Source: Manis javanica
Lineage: Eukaryota; Chordata; Mammalia; Pholidota; Manidae
Assembly (NCBI RefSeq): GCF_040802235.1
Contig: NC_133167.1
Span: 45,754,001-45,818,000 of the forward strand
Direction of reading: 5' to 3'
DNA length: 64,000 bases
The translations under genes and the position numbers were made by a program. Positions 48,165 through 60,630 of this stretch are shown one piece after another. Below the pieces are notes generated by a model. It worked only from the letters and a program-made list of their open reading frames with translations, was not told where the DNA came from and ran no database searches. Numbering within the stretch: position 1 is the stretch's first letter; each line of letters starts with the position of its first letter.

Positions 48165-48895
48165 TAATTGTACTTTTTAAATGATCAGAAAGTAAAATGA
48201 ACTCATTCCTTTTGTACAGATCAGTGAGTTTTAATACATGTATAGGTTCATGTAACCAGGATGGATGGAGAACAGTTTCTCACCCTCAAAACTCCACTGC
48301 GCTGTCCCTTCATAGTCACAGCCTGTCCCCACCCACAACCCCACAAAATCACCGGTTTGTGTGCCATCATTATAGTTCTGCTTTATGAGATGGTAAGAAA
48401 AATGGAATCATACAGCAGGTATCCTTCTGAGACTGGTTTCTGTCATTCAGGTTGGCATATTTGGGATTAATCCATGTTCTTCTGGGTATCAATGGTTCAT
48501 TTTGTTTTTCCCTGAGTAATGTTCCATTGTGTGGATTTACCAGAGTCTCTTTATTCTTTTGTCTGTTGAAGGACATTTGGGTTGTTTTCAGATTTTGGCT
48601 ATCACAAATAAAGCTGCTATGAACATCTGTGTATAGATTTTTATATGACTATATTTCCTTCCTCTAGGGCGAATATCTAGCAGTGAGATTTCTGGGTCAT
48701 ATTGTAAGAGTATGCTTCACTTTATAAGAAATGGCTCCCCTGTTTTCCAAAGTAGCTGTACTACTTAACATTTCCACCAGCAATGTATGGGAGTTGCAAT
48801 TGTGCATCTTCATCAGCTGGATATTGTCTGTATTTTTTTACTGTAGCTACTGTACTATCTCATGGTGGTTTTAATTTACATTTCCCTAATTAGGC
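48165..48895 (-). mobile_element. Old L1, 3' UTR and ORF2 end, antisense
   Basis: tgagttttaatacatgtata, gaatcatacagcaggtatcc, aatgttccattgtgtggatt, ttggctatcacaaataaagc, gctgctatgaacatctgtgt, ttccaccagcaatgtatggg and tttaatttacatttccctaa run in antisense L1 order. Confidence 0.85.
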
Positions 48896-49879
48896 CCGTG
48901 GATTTAAGGGCTCCTGTGGCTTCCCACAGTGGACTTATTAGCAGTGACTAGTATGGAGCAGAGTCGGGGATGGATTCCCAGGTGCTTTGCTGTAATGACT
49001 CTGGGGCTGAGGAATGAGGGAGAAGTCCTAATAATGACCAAGAAAGAAGTTCTCTACAAGTCAGCAGATGGAGTTTCTGAGTTAGATTTAATATATAAAA
49101 TTAAACAAAATAGAGTGACAGTTCTTGCAAACCTGTTTGTGGTGGGAAATTCATGCCCATTTCACATGCTTTATAGTTATCTCCAACCCACATATGCATA
49201 ATTCTGCACACCATGCCTTGTAATATATCATATGCCCGACTGCATTAGTATCATTTTTGAAAGCTGGCAAAGCACTTCCAAAGGATCTTTCACATGACTG
49301 TTAATACAGGGATGCACCAGGATATTTCTTTGGATTTAGAACAATTGAAGAAAACTGCAAACTAAGTAAAGTCAGTGAGAATACAGACCCTTGTGTTAGT
49401 CATTATTGATGAATTAAAGAAGGCTGCTCATAAATTGCTAACTGATACCATAAATCCAAAGGTGCTAGAACTAAAAGATGTTAGAATTCAGGTATTTCAA
49501 AAAGTAAGGCCCCTAACTCGAAGTGTTTCCTAAATCCTTAGCTTCAAGGTTTCACTCTCTCCACTCTCTCCCTTGGGGTTCTGTGAATCTCCAGAGTGGA
49601 AATGAATACACTTGTTGCATTCCCCACTTCCCGATTCAGAAGCCTCTTATTGTTTAATCAAGAATATGTCTGGTCTTTGTCCAAGTTTCCTGGCATGGAG
49701 CTTCTAAACACCACCCACTGAATTGCCAGGGATAGAAGTGTCTTTGTTATTCACCGGCTCACTTGAGTTTATGCTAACAAGGTGACTCATGTGAACCCTT
49801 AGGTAAATTCTATGGCGGCTGGTCACCTGAAAGACCCACCTTGTGTTTAGAGGAACTTGGAGCCAGTCCAGCCTCAGGG
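48896..49879. other. Repeat-poor non-coding stretch
   Basis: No supported gene or named repeat. Confidence 0.4.
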
Positions 49880-50440
49880 TAGTGATATACAGGAATTGAG
49901 GGGAGAGGACCTAGAGATTGAGTTAAATCATATCACCAATGATTGAATCAATCATGACTACAAAGTGGGGTCCCAATTAAAACTCTGGGCTGGAAGCTCA
50001 GTGGAGCTTCTTTGCTGGTGAATACATCAATATGCCAGGAAGGTTACATGCTCTGATTCCATGGGAAGAGGGCACAGACCTCTGCATTAAGGACCCTCCC
50101 AGGCCTTCCTTGCCCTAAATGTCTCTTCATTGGGCTGGTCTGACATTTATCCTTTACAATAAAACTGTAATCACAAATGTAGTGCTTCCCTGAGTTCTGT
50201 GAGTCATTTAAGTGAATTATGGGACCTGAAGAGGTCATGGAACCCTACCCCCCAATTTCCAGCCAGTTTGTCAGGAGTTCAAGTGCACTGGGGACCTCAC
50301 ATGTGGCTGGCATCTGAGGTGGGAGCAATCTTGTGGGACTGTGCGAATAACTCATGACTAAGTTAACTAACTGTGCTAACTGCAGGTGGTTAGTGCAGAA
50401 CTGAACTGAAGGGAACCAGGTGGGACTGAAACAGAATTCT
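49880..50440 (+). mobile_element. LTR-like element, retroviral class not assigned
   Basis: tttacaataaaactgtaatc at 50153 is a poly(A)-signal region. After it come gtgcttccctgagttctgtg, agaggtcatggaaccct, tttccagccagtttgtcagg, ggctggcatctgaggtggga and caatcttgtgggactg, an order I recognise as an old ERV-type LTR in sense. The upstream border is unclear. Confidence 0.5.
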
Positions 50441-51099
50441 CTGCATCAGTCCTGTGGACAGGTCTGTGGCTATCACCCCACTTCTCCTGTCCTTCCTCCT
50501 CTGCCACAGCAGACTGTACCAGGCTGCCAGCACCGGATCCTGCAGGCTGCTGAAGACCTGAGCCAGACAGTGTTTTCTCTGATGTTCTAGTAAAAGAAAT
50601 GCCCCAACTGCTTCACTGCCCCCCCCCCAGGGAAATGCACATGTGACACAGCCACCCCCATATTTTTCCCTTTCTGTGCACCTTATTTCAGACACAGGGA
50701 GGACTTCCTCCATCAGGCTCAGTATCTGCTCCTTCTCTTATGAATGCTTCAACAGAATTCACTGCCACTTTTTCCTGATTCTTTTGGCCTTTAGAAAAAA
50801 GGATGCTGAATGCCAGTGTCTCCAAGTGGCTACTTGCACGGCTCTTCAGAAAGAGCATGAATAGGTCCAGTGAATTGCAGGCTCAGAGGGCTCCTCGAGT
50901 CCATTTGTATTCACCAGAGAAAAGCCAATGACTTTTTAAAGGGAGTTGCTAACCCTGTGTTCTCTCCTCTGCTTCTCAACCATCGTGGTCCTGTGCCCTT
51001 TGGCAGATTTTCAAGGCAGTGTGACACAAGCACTACATTCTTGAAGAGAAGAGGGTGGGATTATCAATGAAATCTCCCTAATAAATTCCATACACCCTG
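50441..51099. other. Non-coding interval
   Basis: It contains a C10 run near 50621. No gene or repeat is supported. Confidence 0.4.
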
Positions 51100-51640
51100 A
51101 GTAGTGCTGTCAGGCTTAAAGGTCACATATTTCTCAGGTATGAAAAACACAGAGCACAGTGGAAGCCTCATGCATAAGCAAAGCTTCTCATTGCATTCAA
51201 AAGTAATTTAAACCGCCAGGAACTTATCTCTGTGATAAAGGCTGCACCTTTTTATGTATGTTAAACCTAAGGAAAGTGCTTAAAATCCTCCCTGGCATTT
51301 GCCTTGCAGAGCTCTTGCGGGGGTAATGGACCATAACATGCTTTGAGCTCCTAGAAAGGAAAAGTGCGATGCAAGTGTAAACTTATTATGATTGTCATTA
51401 GGAATGGTGATCTGGGGGGAGATTAAATGCTAAAGATAAAATCACTGAAATCTATAAGGGAAATGTAAAACTGGGCCCATGAAGTTCCATACTTCAATTA
51501 AATTAAATGACCACATATTGCTACATTCTAATCCTGTGTGCATAAATTAACATAAAAACAAAATGACACAAAAGTGCCAGCATCAACCGAAAATTGAGGG
51601 GCCGTTAGTCATTAGCCTCTCCAAGCCCCCTCTCATTATT
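51100..51640. promoter_or_regulatory. Candidate conserved element containing an ancient SINE tail
   Basis: Repeat-free AT-rich sequence with enhancer-like words (catgcataagcaaa, cttcaattaaattaaatga). At about 51334-51400, acatgctttgagctcctaga aaggaaaagtgcgatgcaag and a ttattatgattgtcatt end resemble the 3' tail of very old amniote SINEs (AmnSINE1/LF-SINE-type). Survival of such an old tail usually means exaptation. Family and conservation are inference. Confidence 0.4.
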
Positions 51641-52344
51641 ATTCAGGGCCTAGGAACTTGACAAGCACAAAGTACTTAGCAGTCATTTGTTGGTAAATGT
51701 GCTTCCTCAAAGCTGCTTCCCTCCTATGCTTTTCTTCTAGCCATTGACCTAGATTTCCCCACTACATGTGCGGCCTGAACTGGGGCACTGGTCTTCCTGG
51801 CCTGTTCCTGGAGCAGCTGCAAATCCTCCCCAGGGCTTAGAGGTTCTCCAGGATTCTGAGAGCTCTAGCAATTAGCTAATGCTTGATTGATAAAGAGGCA
51901 AGTCCTGATTTGGGCCTGGCCTTCCACCTGACTCCAAATAACACAGAGTTACAGAAGTTTAACCCTGTGGTTCCTGGTGCCACACTTGTACAGGAGCTGT
52001 TTCTGCTTTGCCTACAAACTCGGACAGGAATTCTGAAACCAGGACAGTCTGACAGTCCTGGGAGCCCTGTGATTAATGGGGATAGATGTGTTTCAGAGTT
52101 GCTGTCTTGCTGTTGCGCTGTGCTGTGCTTTCTCAAAAGGAGAGCTAAGACTTCCATGTATTGGCTCCTGAAAGGAAACTTCAGCTCAACCCCAACATTA
52201 AAATTCCTATTAATGTTAGATGATGTGGGCAAAATGGAAGTTTTTGACCAGGATTCCCACCTGGCCTTGATAATGCTCATTGTATATACATATAAGAGCC
52301 TGTTTGCACTTCAATGTGATGGTTACTGGTGGCAGAGCCACTGA
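51641..52344. other. Non-coding interval, open in two overlapping frames
   Basis: A 153-codon plus frame (51883-52344) and a 134-codon minus frame (51876-52280) overlap. Neither shows a known domain. Two open frames on opposite strands over the same bases suggest low stop density, not a gene. Confidence 0.4.
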
Positions 52345-52740
52345 TGAGTCATGGGATATGCTGGTCCAGGGTAAGGGGTAGAGAGGAAACACCCATTCTC
52401 TCCTCCCCTCCATTCCTGGTATGTAATTGGTCAGGTACCTGCCAGTCACCAAGGACCCACCATAGAGTTCCTTCAGGGGGCAAGGTGCAGGGGGAAGGAG
52501 AGTGCATGGCAGCTGGAGAGACAGAGCTTGGGAGCCCAGTGAGAGGGGGTGCCCCCAAGCAGTGCCAGTGGAGAGAGCCAAGCAGTCAGGGTTTGGAGTG
52601 AGGAGAGATTGAGCCATGACAATAAACCCTTCATTTCCACCCTTTGCCCTTGTTTTCCTTTGGTTTCAGTGAATTCTTTGAGTACTTGCCCCAGGCAGGG
52701 AGTCCCTTCCCCTCAGAGCTACAGTTGAAAACAATAAACA
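52345..52740 (+). repeat. Possible LTR-like fragment
   Basis: gattgagccatgacaataaa, cccttcatttccaccctttg and tttcctttggtttcagtgaa recall the R-U5 end of an old LTR. Evidence is thin. Confidence 0.35.
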
Positions 52741-53559
52741 AACCCTTTGCTAGAAGAATGGGTTGTCATCAAAGGCTAAGGTAACATGTAGATTTTCCAA
52801 CTAGCATATGCAACTATACAGGAGGAGTTGCAACTTGAACCTATGTTGTGTCCACTACAGGAGTTCAGTTGTGTCCTAGCACATTTGGTGAGTCACTAGG
52901 GCAGAGCTGAGTGGCACCTATTTTGTGAGGGCTGAAGTGCCTCCTGAAAATAATTCCTTCTGAGAAAGGAACCAGGCTCTAGATCCAACACACAGAACCT
53001 TAGCCAGAGGAAGACTGATTTTGAATATGGCATAGCTCTCTCTCCTAGACTATGTCAGTAACATTGGTCTTCAAGCAGTATTGCTTTGGAGCCCTTCTAA
53101 TGGACTTAATACCAAATGAAGAGAGGTACTCCCACAGCCCTCTGCTGTCAACTCCCATGCAGCCTAGTGACCTCCAGGGCTCTGGTGTGCTGCCTGATGG
53201 CAATGGAGGAGAAGTCCTTTGGGACCAAGCTTCTTTCTGGGCATAAAGCAGACAGCCATGGGGATTCACAGAAATGTTCAAGAAGCATGTTTTAGGAGAT
53301 TAGGAACTATGTGGATAGGTGTATCAATCAGCAAAGCTGGATTGTTTTGTATCCATGGGGTGGCAGAGCAGGAGGAATCTGGAGTTCACAGATGTGTAAT
53401 TAACATGCTCAATGTTACCTATGAATTGCCCAATAAATAATTATTGAGCACCTGCTCTTCCTGACACTGCTTGCTTTTAAAGTCACAGGTCTCCAAATCA
53501 AGTAGTAATAAAGATATATCAATAACTGACTCCAATGGTAATTATGATGACAATGAGGA
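52741..53559. other. Non-coding interval
   Basis: A short antisense L2-like phrase (caataaataattattgagca at 53430) is the only repeat scrap seen. Confidence 0.4.
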
Positions 53560-53805
53560 AGAAGGCAATGAAGAATCTGTCATTTGTTGTGTATCAATTA
53601 TGCACCATGCACTATGCTAGGTATTTAATATATGTTATTGCTAACCTTTGCAATAGCCCTAATGATATGCCTACCAAATCCATTTTAAAGATGAGGAAAA
53701 CTGAGGCAGACACATCATATGGCTAGTACATATCAGAGATAGAATTCAAAGTTAAATTTGTATGACTCCACAATCTGCAGTCTATCTACCACATGCTAGG
53801 CTGTT
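53560..53805 (+). mobile_element. MIR SINE
   Basis: atgcaccatgcactatgcta, ctttgcaatagccctaatga, atccattttaaagatgagga, aaactgaggcagacacatca, atagaattcaaagttaaatt and cagtctatctaccacatgct form a complete MIR core and 3' half. Confidence 0.95.
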
Positions 53806-55627
53806 AATAGAAAAATATCTGAAGTACAATGAAAGAGGAGGAAAATGAGAAATTAATGTGATCATGGTTGCTGAGAACTGAACAGCATGTTTCAGACAGG
53901 CCCTTCCCATGTTCTGTCATCCAATAAATGGTAACAGGGAATAAAAGATTTTGCACATAAGTATGTACCATATAGGAGTCCTTCACTCCTTTACAGAAAT
54001 AAAGAAAGCAAATATTGGGATATTGAGCTTTTTTTAGTAGCTTGAAGGAGTGATTCTTCCAGAGTGGTGGTGGCTGAGAAACGCCTAAGGCTCCATCTTG
54101 TTCTCTTGGGTGGGATGTGGACCCCTTGACTGCCTAGCTGCAGCCAGCACAGTGAACACTGTGCATTCAAAACACATTCACAGGCTGCCATGTCACCAAC
54201 AAAAGGTAAATATGTTTATTATTATAGGAATGTCCTCCTTCAAGAAAAAAAAGGGCAGTTATTTGCCTGAACAATAGCTGTGAATTTCCTGCATATTTTT
54301 GTGTTCTGAAAACTACCAAGATTAATGTGAAAACTTTTTGGAAAGAGGGCAGGAGTACAGAGAAACTGGAAGTGAAGTGTTGGAATTTAATTGAAGTTCA
54401 ATCTTGAAGGAATATAACATCTTGGACAAAATAATATAAGCTAATAGGGAAATGACTCAATTTATACACAACGTTTTAGGAACACATTTGATCATATTAG
54501 GCATATCTGAGCATGTATACTACCATTGACTTAATCCTGTCAGGAGAAAAATAGAATGTTCTTTTATTAATAGGCACTACTTTATTATTTCCCCAAAGAT
54601 AAGATACACTCAGTTGATGACCTCAAAGGAAGATGTATAAAATAGTCCACTTAAAATTTGAGATGGTGAAGAAAATATGCCATCACACTAAATAAACTAC
54701 CCAGTAACATCTAATTCTAAAGAAAGACAAGACATTTTCTGACACTTGTTTATTGCTACAATAATAGACTGGATATGAACTAAGTCTCCAAATCATTTGC
54801 TCTCCAAGAAACAAAAATCTATCCCTCTACTGCTTATTAAAAGAATGCTCTAGACAAATACACACAATTTCATGTAATGTCTAGGTAAATCAGCTGAATT
54901 TTATGCTGTCATTTTTCCCAGGCAAAGCTGATGTCATTACCATAGGACTACAGCAAACAGTTCTGCAGTGATTGCATATCCTCACAGAATCTTCCCCCAA
55001 ATGCCAATGTCATTCAAAATGCATTCCATGTGAACAACATTCAAAGGAACAGTTCTGTAATACTGCCACCCACCCATCCCCACCTCCCCAAAAAATTCAG
55101 GCTTACAAGAGAAATGCAGGGTTTTTCTGGCAAAAACTTAAAGATATCGGATTTAAGAGCTTAATTCTGTGATGTTGAGCAGAGCAACTGATCTGTGAAA
55201 GACAGCCATGTGTTTTTATTGTAGACCCCACTCTACCATGCTATTAATTCATGCTTGATTATACATCATACCTAAAATCCCATTTCTCAGCACAACTGTG
55301 GTCCCACAAAAGCACAGTGAGGGATCCATTCCTTTCCCCTCAATATACGTTTTCAGCTCCTGTTAATTTTAATGTAACATATCATAGTAAAATTTTTCAT
55401 AAATTCAGAAGGTAGCCATTTCCGCTTCCAGAGCTTTTCCATTTTGAAGCATTGATTTTATACAAAGTATGGTTATTTGGGCAAAAGAAAAAAATCTTTC
55501 TATAACTTTCTTCCTAAACAGACAAGCAAAGTGTATTGTATTATAATTTCAATAACTTTAAACTCAGCTTCTCTTACAGATACATTGGCTTTTCATAGAA
55601 AGTGATTAGCTTCCTTAGATAATTTTT
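53806..55627. other. Repeat-poor AT-rich non-coding stretch
   Basis: No gene or named repeat. It includes repeat-free runs around 54280-55000 that could be conserved non-coding DNA. Confidence 0.4.
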
Positions 55628-56003
55628 GCCTTAGTCATTTTGGGCTATAATAACAAAATACTATAAACTGAATAGCTTCTCAACAACAGACATTTATTTC
55701 TCACTGTTCCGGTGGCTGGAAGTCCAAGATAAAGGTGCCAACAAGGTTGGGTTCTGGCAAAAGCCCTCTTGCGGGCTGCAGGCTATCAGCTTCTTCTTGT
55801 ATTGTCCCATGGCAGAAAGAGGGCACATGAGCAATCTAGCCTTTTTGTAAAAGGGCATGAATCCCACCAATTTTTGAGGGCTCTCCACTCGTTACATGTT
55901 TACCTTTCAAAGCCCCACCTCCAAATACCATTACATTGGGGATTCGATTTCAACATACGAATATTTGGGGTCAACATAAACATTCAGTCCATAACAGTTC
56001 TCT
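55628..56003 (-). mobile_element. MST/MLT1A-type MaLR LTR, antisense
   Basis: Diagnostic antisense order: ttgccttagtcattttgggc, taataacaaaatactataaa, gacatttatttctcactgtt, ggctggaagtccaagataaa, ctttcaaagccccacctcca, aataccattacattggggat, and the end aaacattcagtccataacag. Solo LTR. Confidence 0.92.
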
Positions 56004-56042
56004 AGACAGCAAAGGCCCCATGGATTCCAATATCTTACAGTG

Positions 56043-56043
<1 letters not shown>

Positions 56044-56090
<47 letters not shown>
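56044..56090. repeat. (TG)n microsatellite
   Basis: A pure TG tract of about 23 units. Probably variable in length. Confidence 0.98.
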
Positions 56091-56092
<2 letters not shown>

Positions 56093-56384
56093 GGAGGGAA
56101 TGAGATGGGTGCAGAGAAACCAGGGGTTCTAGCTCTCCTTTTCTGTCTGCCCAGGGCAGCATCTTCTGCAGCAGCTGAATCTCTTCCATGGCTCCCGCTC
56201 CACCAGATGGCCCACTCTGGTTCCAGTCCCCCCAATCCCCTGAATTTCAGTGACACTACCTCCTCCTGCTCTCCCTGAGGTCTAGGAGTGGTGGTCTTAC
56301 TCTTATTGCTAGTCTCAGGGGCGCCTCACCATCTCCAGTTTGGCTGAGCTTAGAAATTCCAATTATATTCCAAGAGAACCACTC
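56091..56384. other. Spacer before the ERVL element
   Basis: Nothing recognised. Confidence 0.4.
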
Positions 56385-59300
56385 GGGTTTTCTAATTAAT
56401 ATAGACAGAAATCCAGAGAACATGTGTATTAGGAATGGATATTAAGGGTGTGGAATAATGGTAGAAGGAAGATAAAGTTGGATCACATAAAATTTATTGA
56501 TATGGGCTCTCTAAGCAGAGATTCTGCATTTAATGTTGCAGCTTGGGGAATTAGAGAGGAATCTAACTGGTTGGTGACCTACTGCGAGTGAACTGGAAAT
56601 GCAGGGCTTGCCTTGGTTTAACGTAGAGGAAGGGATCCAAAGGTTTAGGAAGATCTGAAAGTGGGAGTGGATTTGTCATTTAAGATTTACTCACCCTGGG
56701 AGGCTTCAGAAGATGCATCTTTCATCCTGACTGTGAGAAATAAATTTGTAAGGGGAGTCCCATCCTGGAAGAGCTCTGTGGTGCTTCATCTCTGTAGCTC
56801 AGTGTGAACTGCAGATGCTGGACTGGGAAACTGAAATGCAATGGGAGTAATTGCATCTGGGGTGGCAGGGACCAGGTGTCCATCCCTCAACCTCCAAAGG
56901 TAGAAATGGTTTTACCATGCTAGGCAACAGAATCAAAGCAGCAGTAGGAATAGTCAGGTGCACACAGGCCTGTGGTGTTGACTGGTTGATTGTGATTCTC
57001 CTAGAAGTGAAACAGATAAGAAGCTTACTAAATTTTCTCTTAATCTATACAAGCAGAAAAGTTCTAGCTCAAATGAACAAAAGTCTAACTTGAATTATAA
57101 AAACAGAGAGTCATGGCTCCTTCATCAAGTCCCAGACCTGAGCCAGTTTACAGACCCAGAGCCCGGTGAATGAAGGGGAAACCCTCTGAGGAAGGCCCCT
57201 GGGAAACTACCAAAGATCTGTACCATTAATCTTTCTTTTAGTGTTCCCCAAAGGGACCCTGGCCTTTCACCAGAACAATGAACTGGGGAAAAGGAAATAG
57301 TCAGGCCTTTCAGGGACTACTGGACACTGGCTCTGAATTGGAACTAATTCCAGGAGACCCAGAACATCACTGTGGTCCACCAGCCAGAGTTGGGGCTCAT
57401 GGAGGTCAGGAGATAAGTGGTATTTTAGCTCGGGTTTATCTCACAATGGCCCAGTAGGTCCCTGAACCCATCCTATGGTTATTTCCCCAGTTCCAGAAGG
57501 CAAACTTGGAATAGGTTCTTTAGATTTTGGAGCAAATATATTCCTCATTTGGCTGTGCTACTCAGCCTATTTCCTAAGTGACCTGAAAAGCTTCTAGTTT
57601 TTTGAAGGGCCCAGAGGAACAGAAGGTTCTGCAATAGGTCCAGGCTGCTGTGCAAGCTGCTTTGACATTTGAGCCATAAAAACCAGCAGATCCAGTGACA
57701 GATAGAGATGCTGCTTAGAGCCTCTGGCAGGCTCTATAGTTGAGTCACAACACAGGCCTATAGGATTTGGGAGCAAAGTCTTGACTTGCTATCTTCAGTA
57801 CATGATTACTCTCCTCTGGGAAGCAGCTCTTGGCCTGCTGCTGGGCCTTTGTGAGATGGAATGCTTGTACATGGGCCACCTAGTTACCTTGCAACCTAAG
57901 CTGCCTATTATGAACTGGCTATTATTTGATCCATCATGTCATAAAGTTGGGAGTACACAGCAACAGTCCATTATCAAATGGAAGTGGTATATATGTGATT
58001 GGGTCTAGGCAGGAACTGAAGGTCAAAGTCATTTACATGAGAAAGTGGCCCAAATGACCATGGTCTCTACTCCTGCTGTGCTGCCATCTCTCTCCCAGCT
58101 TGCACCTGGGGACTTCCTGATGAGCAGTTGACAGGGGAAGAGAAAAGTTGGGCCTGGTTAACAGATGGTTCTGCATGATATGAGGCACACCCATCCAGCT
58201 GCAACATCACACCCCCTCTCTGGGACATGCCTGAAGGATAGCGGTGAAGGGAATTTCTCCCAGTGGGCAGTACTTTGAGCACTGTCTCTGGCTGTTTATT
58301 TTGCTTGGAAAGAGAAACGGCCAGATATGAGATTATATACAGATTCATTGACTGTGGGCAATGGTCTGGATGGTCAGGGATGTGGGAGGTACATAACTGG
58401 AAAATTGGTGGCAAAGAAATTTTTGAGGAAGAGGTATGTGAATAGACCTCTCTGAATGGGCAAAAAACTATGAGCATACTTGCGTCCCATGTGAATGCTC
58501 ACAAATGATGATCACAGTAGAGGATTTTGGTAAGCAAGAGGATACGGCGACATTTTCGGTGGACACCAGTCTGTTTCCCCAGCCACCCCTTTCTCACCCA
58601 ATGGGCTCATAAACAAAGTGGCCATGAGGCAGGGATGGAAATTACGCATGGGCTCAGCAATGCTGAGTCAGTCTGAGAGCAGCACAGACCAACAGTGAGT
58701 CCCCAAGTGGTACCATTCCCGATGTGATCAGCTAGCTGCCTCATGATGGATTGATTGCATTGGACTGCTTCCATAATGCAAGGGACAGTGTTTGGCTGTT
58801 GCTGGAAAAGACATTTCCTTGGGTACAGATTTACCTTCTCTTCACACAGTGCTTCTGCCAAAACTACCCCCCATGGACTTGTAAAATGTCTTACCCACCA
58901 TCATGCTGATACACACAGACTTGCTCCTGATGAGTAAGAGCTCACTCCATGGCAAAAGAAGTGTGGCAATAGGTCTATTCTTATGGAAATCACTAATCTT
59001 GTCATATTCCCCACCATCCTAAAGAAAGTGGCTTGATATAGCAGTGGAATGGACTTTGGAAGACAGTTACCATGCCAACTAGGTGCAATACTTTGCAGCA
59101 CTGGGACAAGATCTCCTCAGAAGGTTATATATGCAATCAATCAGTATCCAATACATGGTGCTGTTCCTGCTATAGCCAGGATTCAGAGATCCAGGAATCC
59201 AAGGGGTGGAAATGGGAGTGGTACCACTCACTATCACTCTTAGTGATCCACTACTAAGATTTGTGCTTCCTGTTCCTGTGACTTTATGCTCTGCTGGCCT

Positions 59301-60030
59301 AGAAGTCTTAGTTCCAAAGGCAGAATGCTTCTACCAGGAAATACAATGGTTCCATTGAACTGAGAGTTTAGATTGACACCAGGCCACTTTAAGCTGCTCA
59401 TGCCTCTCAATCAAAAAGCAAAGAAGGCAGCTATGATGTTGGCTGGAGTGACTGATCCTGACTACAAGGGGAAATTGGACTACTACTCCAAGGGGAGATA
59501 GGGAAGAAAATGTCTGGAATACAGGGGATCCCTTAGAGAATATTTTAGCATTATCATGTCCTGTGATTAAAGTCTGTGGAAAGCTAAAACAACCCAATCC
59601 AAGCAAGACTACTTAATGGCCCAACCCCTTCAGGAATGAAGGTTTGGGTCACCCCACCAGGAATACAGAGTAAGTAATAGAAGAAGGTAGTTATAAATAT
59701 CAGCTGTGATCATATGACCAGTTACAGGAAACTGAGAACTGTAATTCTATCCAATTGTCACAAATATTTCCTTTGTATTTTGTTATGAATGCATTTGTGT
59801 GTGTTATCTTTTCTTTCTTCTCTTACTCCCTTATCATGTAACAGAAGATATATTGAATTCATATCATGAAGTATTGTTAATTTTATATCACAGTGTTTAC
59901 ACTATCAAATATTTAAAATTTAAGATATCAAGGAGAAGGGTAAAATTACTCAAGGCTTTTACTGCCTCTTCTGAGGAAGGGACGAGTGGACTTCCAGTTG
60001 TATGCAGGGTAGTTGTTTCACATTAGGTGG
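56385..60030 (+). mobile_element. ERVL (class III) endogenous retrovirus internal region, dead
   Basis: A decayed gag-pro-pol interior in sense. Visible landmarks: the aspartic-protease active-site motif DTGS at 57323-57334; an RNase H motif TDGSA at 58161-58175, followed at once by a stop; the integrase core from about 58740, where the first catalytic Asp codon is at 58753-58755 and the position of the catalytic Glu is a stop codon (59039-59041). Between protease (to about 57585) and the thumb/RNase H part (from about 57605) the reverse-transcriptase core is deleted. Many further stops and frameshifts occur. Nothing env-like was seen, as usual for ERVL. The stretch before about 57110 (gag) is less certain, and no 5' LTR was recognised. 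Confidence 0.85.
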
Positions 60031-60555
60031 AATTTTGACATTGTTATTGTCATATTTGATGAGATTAAATGTGGTCTGTCTAGACCTTTTTTCTGCATGT
60101 GTCTGTGCAGGTGTTTTCAGAAGAGATGCCTATTTTTCTGCATGTGTCTGTGCAGGTGTTTTCAGAAGAGATGAGCGTGTGAATTGGTGGTCAGAGTAAA
60201 GCAGATAGTCCTCCCCATGTGGGTGGGCCTCATCCGATCCACCAAGGACCTGAAAGGCTGTGGAAAAGAGAAGTCTTTCTCTCTGCCTCTAGGCTGGGCT
60301 GGGACACTGGTCTCTTGCCCTTGGACTGGAACTTATACCACAGGCCTTCAGCTCTCAGGCCCTCAGAGTTGGACAAGAATTTATACCATCAATTCATCTA
60401 AAGATTTCAGGCCTTTGAACTCAGACTAGAACTACATCATCAGCTTTCCTAGGTCTCCAGCTTATAGATGGCAGACTGTGGGACTTCTCATCCCCCATAA
60501 CATATATGTCCTTATTGGTTCTCTTTCTCTGGAGAACCCTGACTAGTACATCTGC
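60031..60555 (+). mobile_element. MLT2-like 3' LTR of the ERVL element
   Basis: Immediately follows the ERVL interior in the right orientation. Blocks gtcagagtaaagcagatagt, atgtgggtgggcctcatccg, tttcctaggtctccagctta and the end attggttctctttctctgga gaaccctgactagtaca are the order of MLT2-type LTRs. An internal 45-bp tandem duplication lies at 60084-60173. Confidence 0.75.
60084..60173 (+). repeat. Tandem duplication, 2 x 45 bp, inside the LTR
   Basis: The unit ctgcatgtgtctgtgcagg .. ttttcagaagagatg occurs twice with a 45-bp period. 36 bases are identical (60093-60128 and 60138-60173), and only the T-run ahead differs by one base and one A. Confidence 0.97.
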
Positions 60556-60630
60556 TGATTCAGAAATTCTGGAATAACCTGAGTTTTAAAAAGCCTTCCA
60601 GGTAATTTTAAAGAAAGATAAATTTGAAAA
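60556..60630 (+). mobile_element. MER5/MER20-like hAT element, right half
   Basis: ctgctgattcagaaattctg, gagttttaaaaagccttcca, ggtaattttaaag and tttgaaaagcactgcc match the right half of this MITE group. The left half was not seen. Confidence 0.6.

Noticed and set aside
51876..52344. Overlapping 153-codon plus and 134-codon minus frames
   Set aside because: Openness on both strands indicates low stop density, not coding. No domain seen.
56044..56090. TG tract read as a His/Thr-repeat peptide on the minus strand
   Set aside because: This is a dinucleotide microsatellite, not coding.
60002..60199. Open frame with a repeated peptide phrase
   Set aside because: The repeat in the peptide is just the 45-bp DNA duplication inside an LTR.
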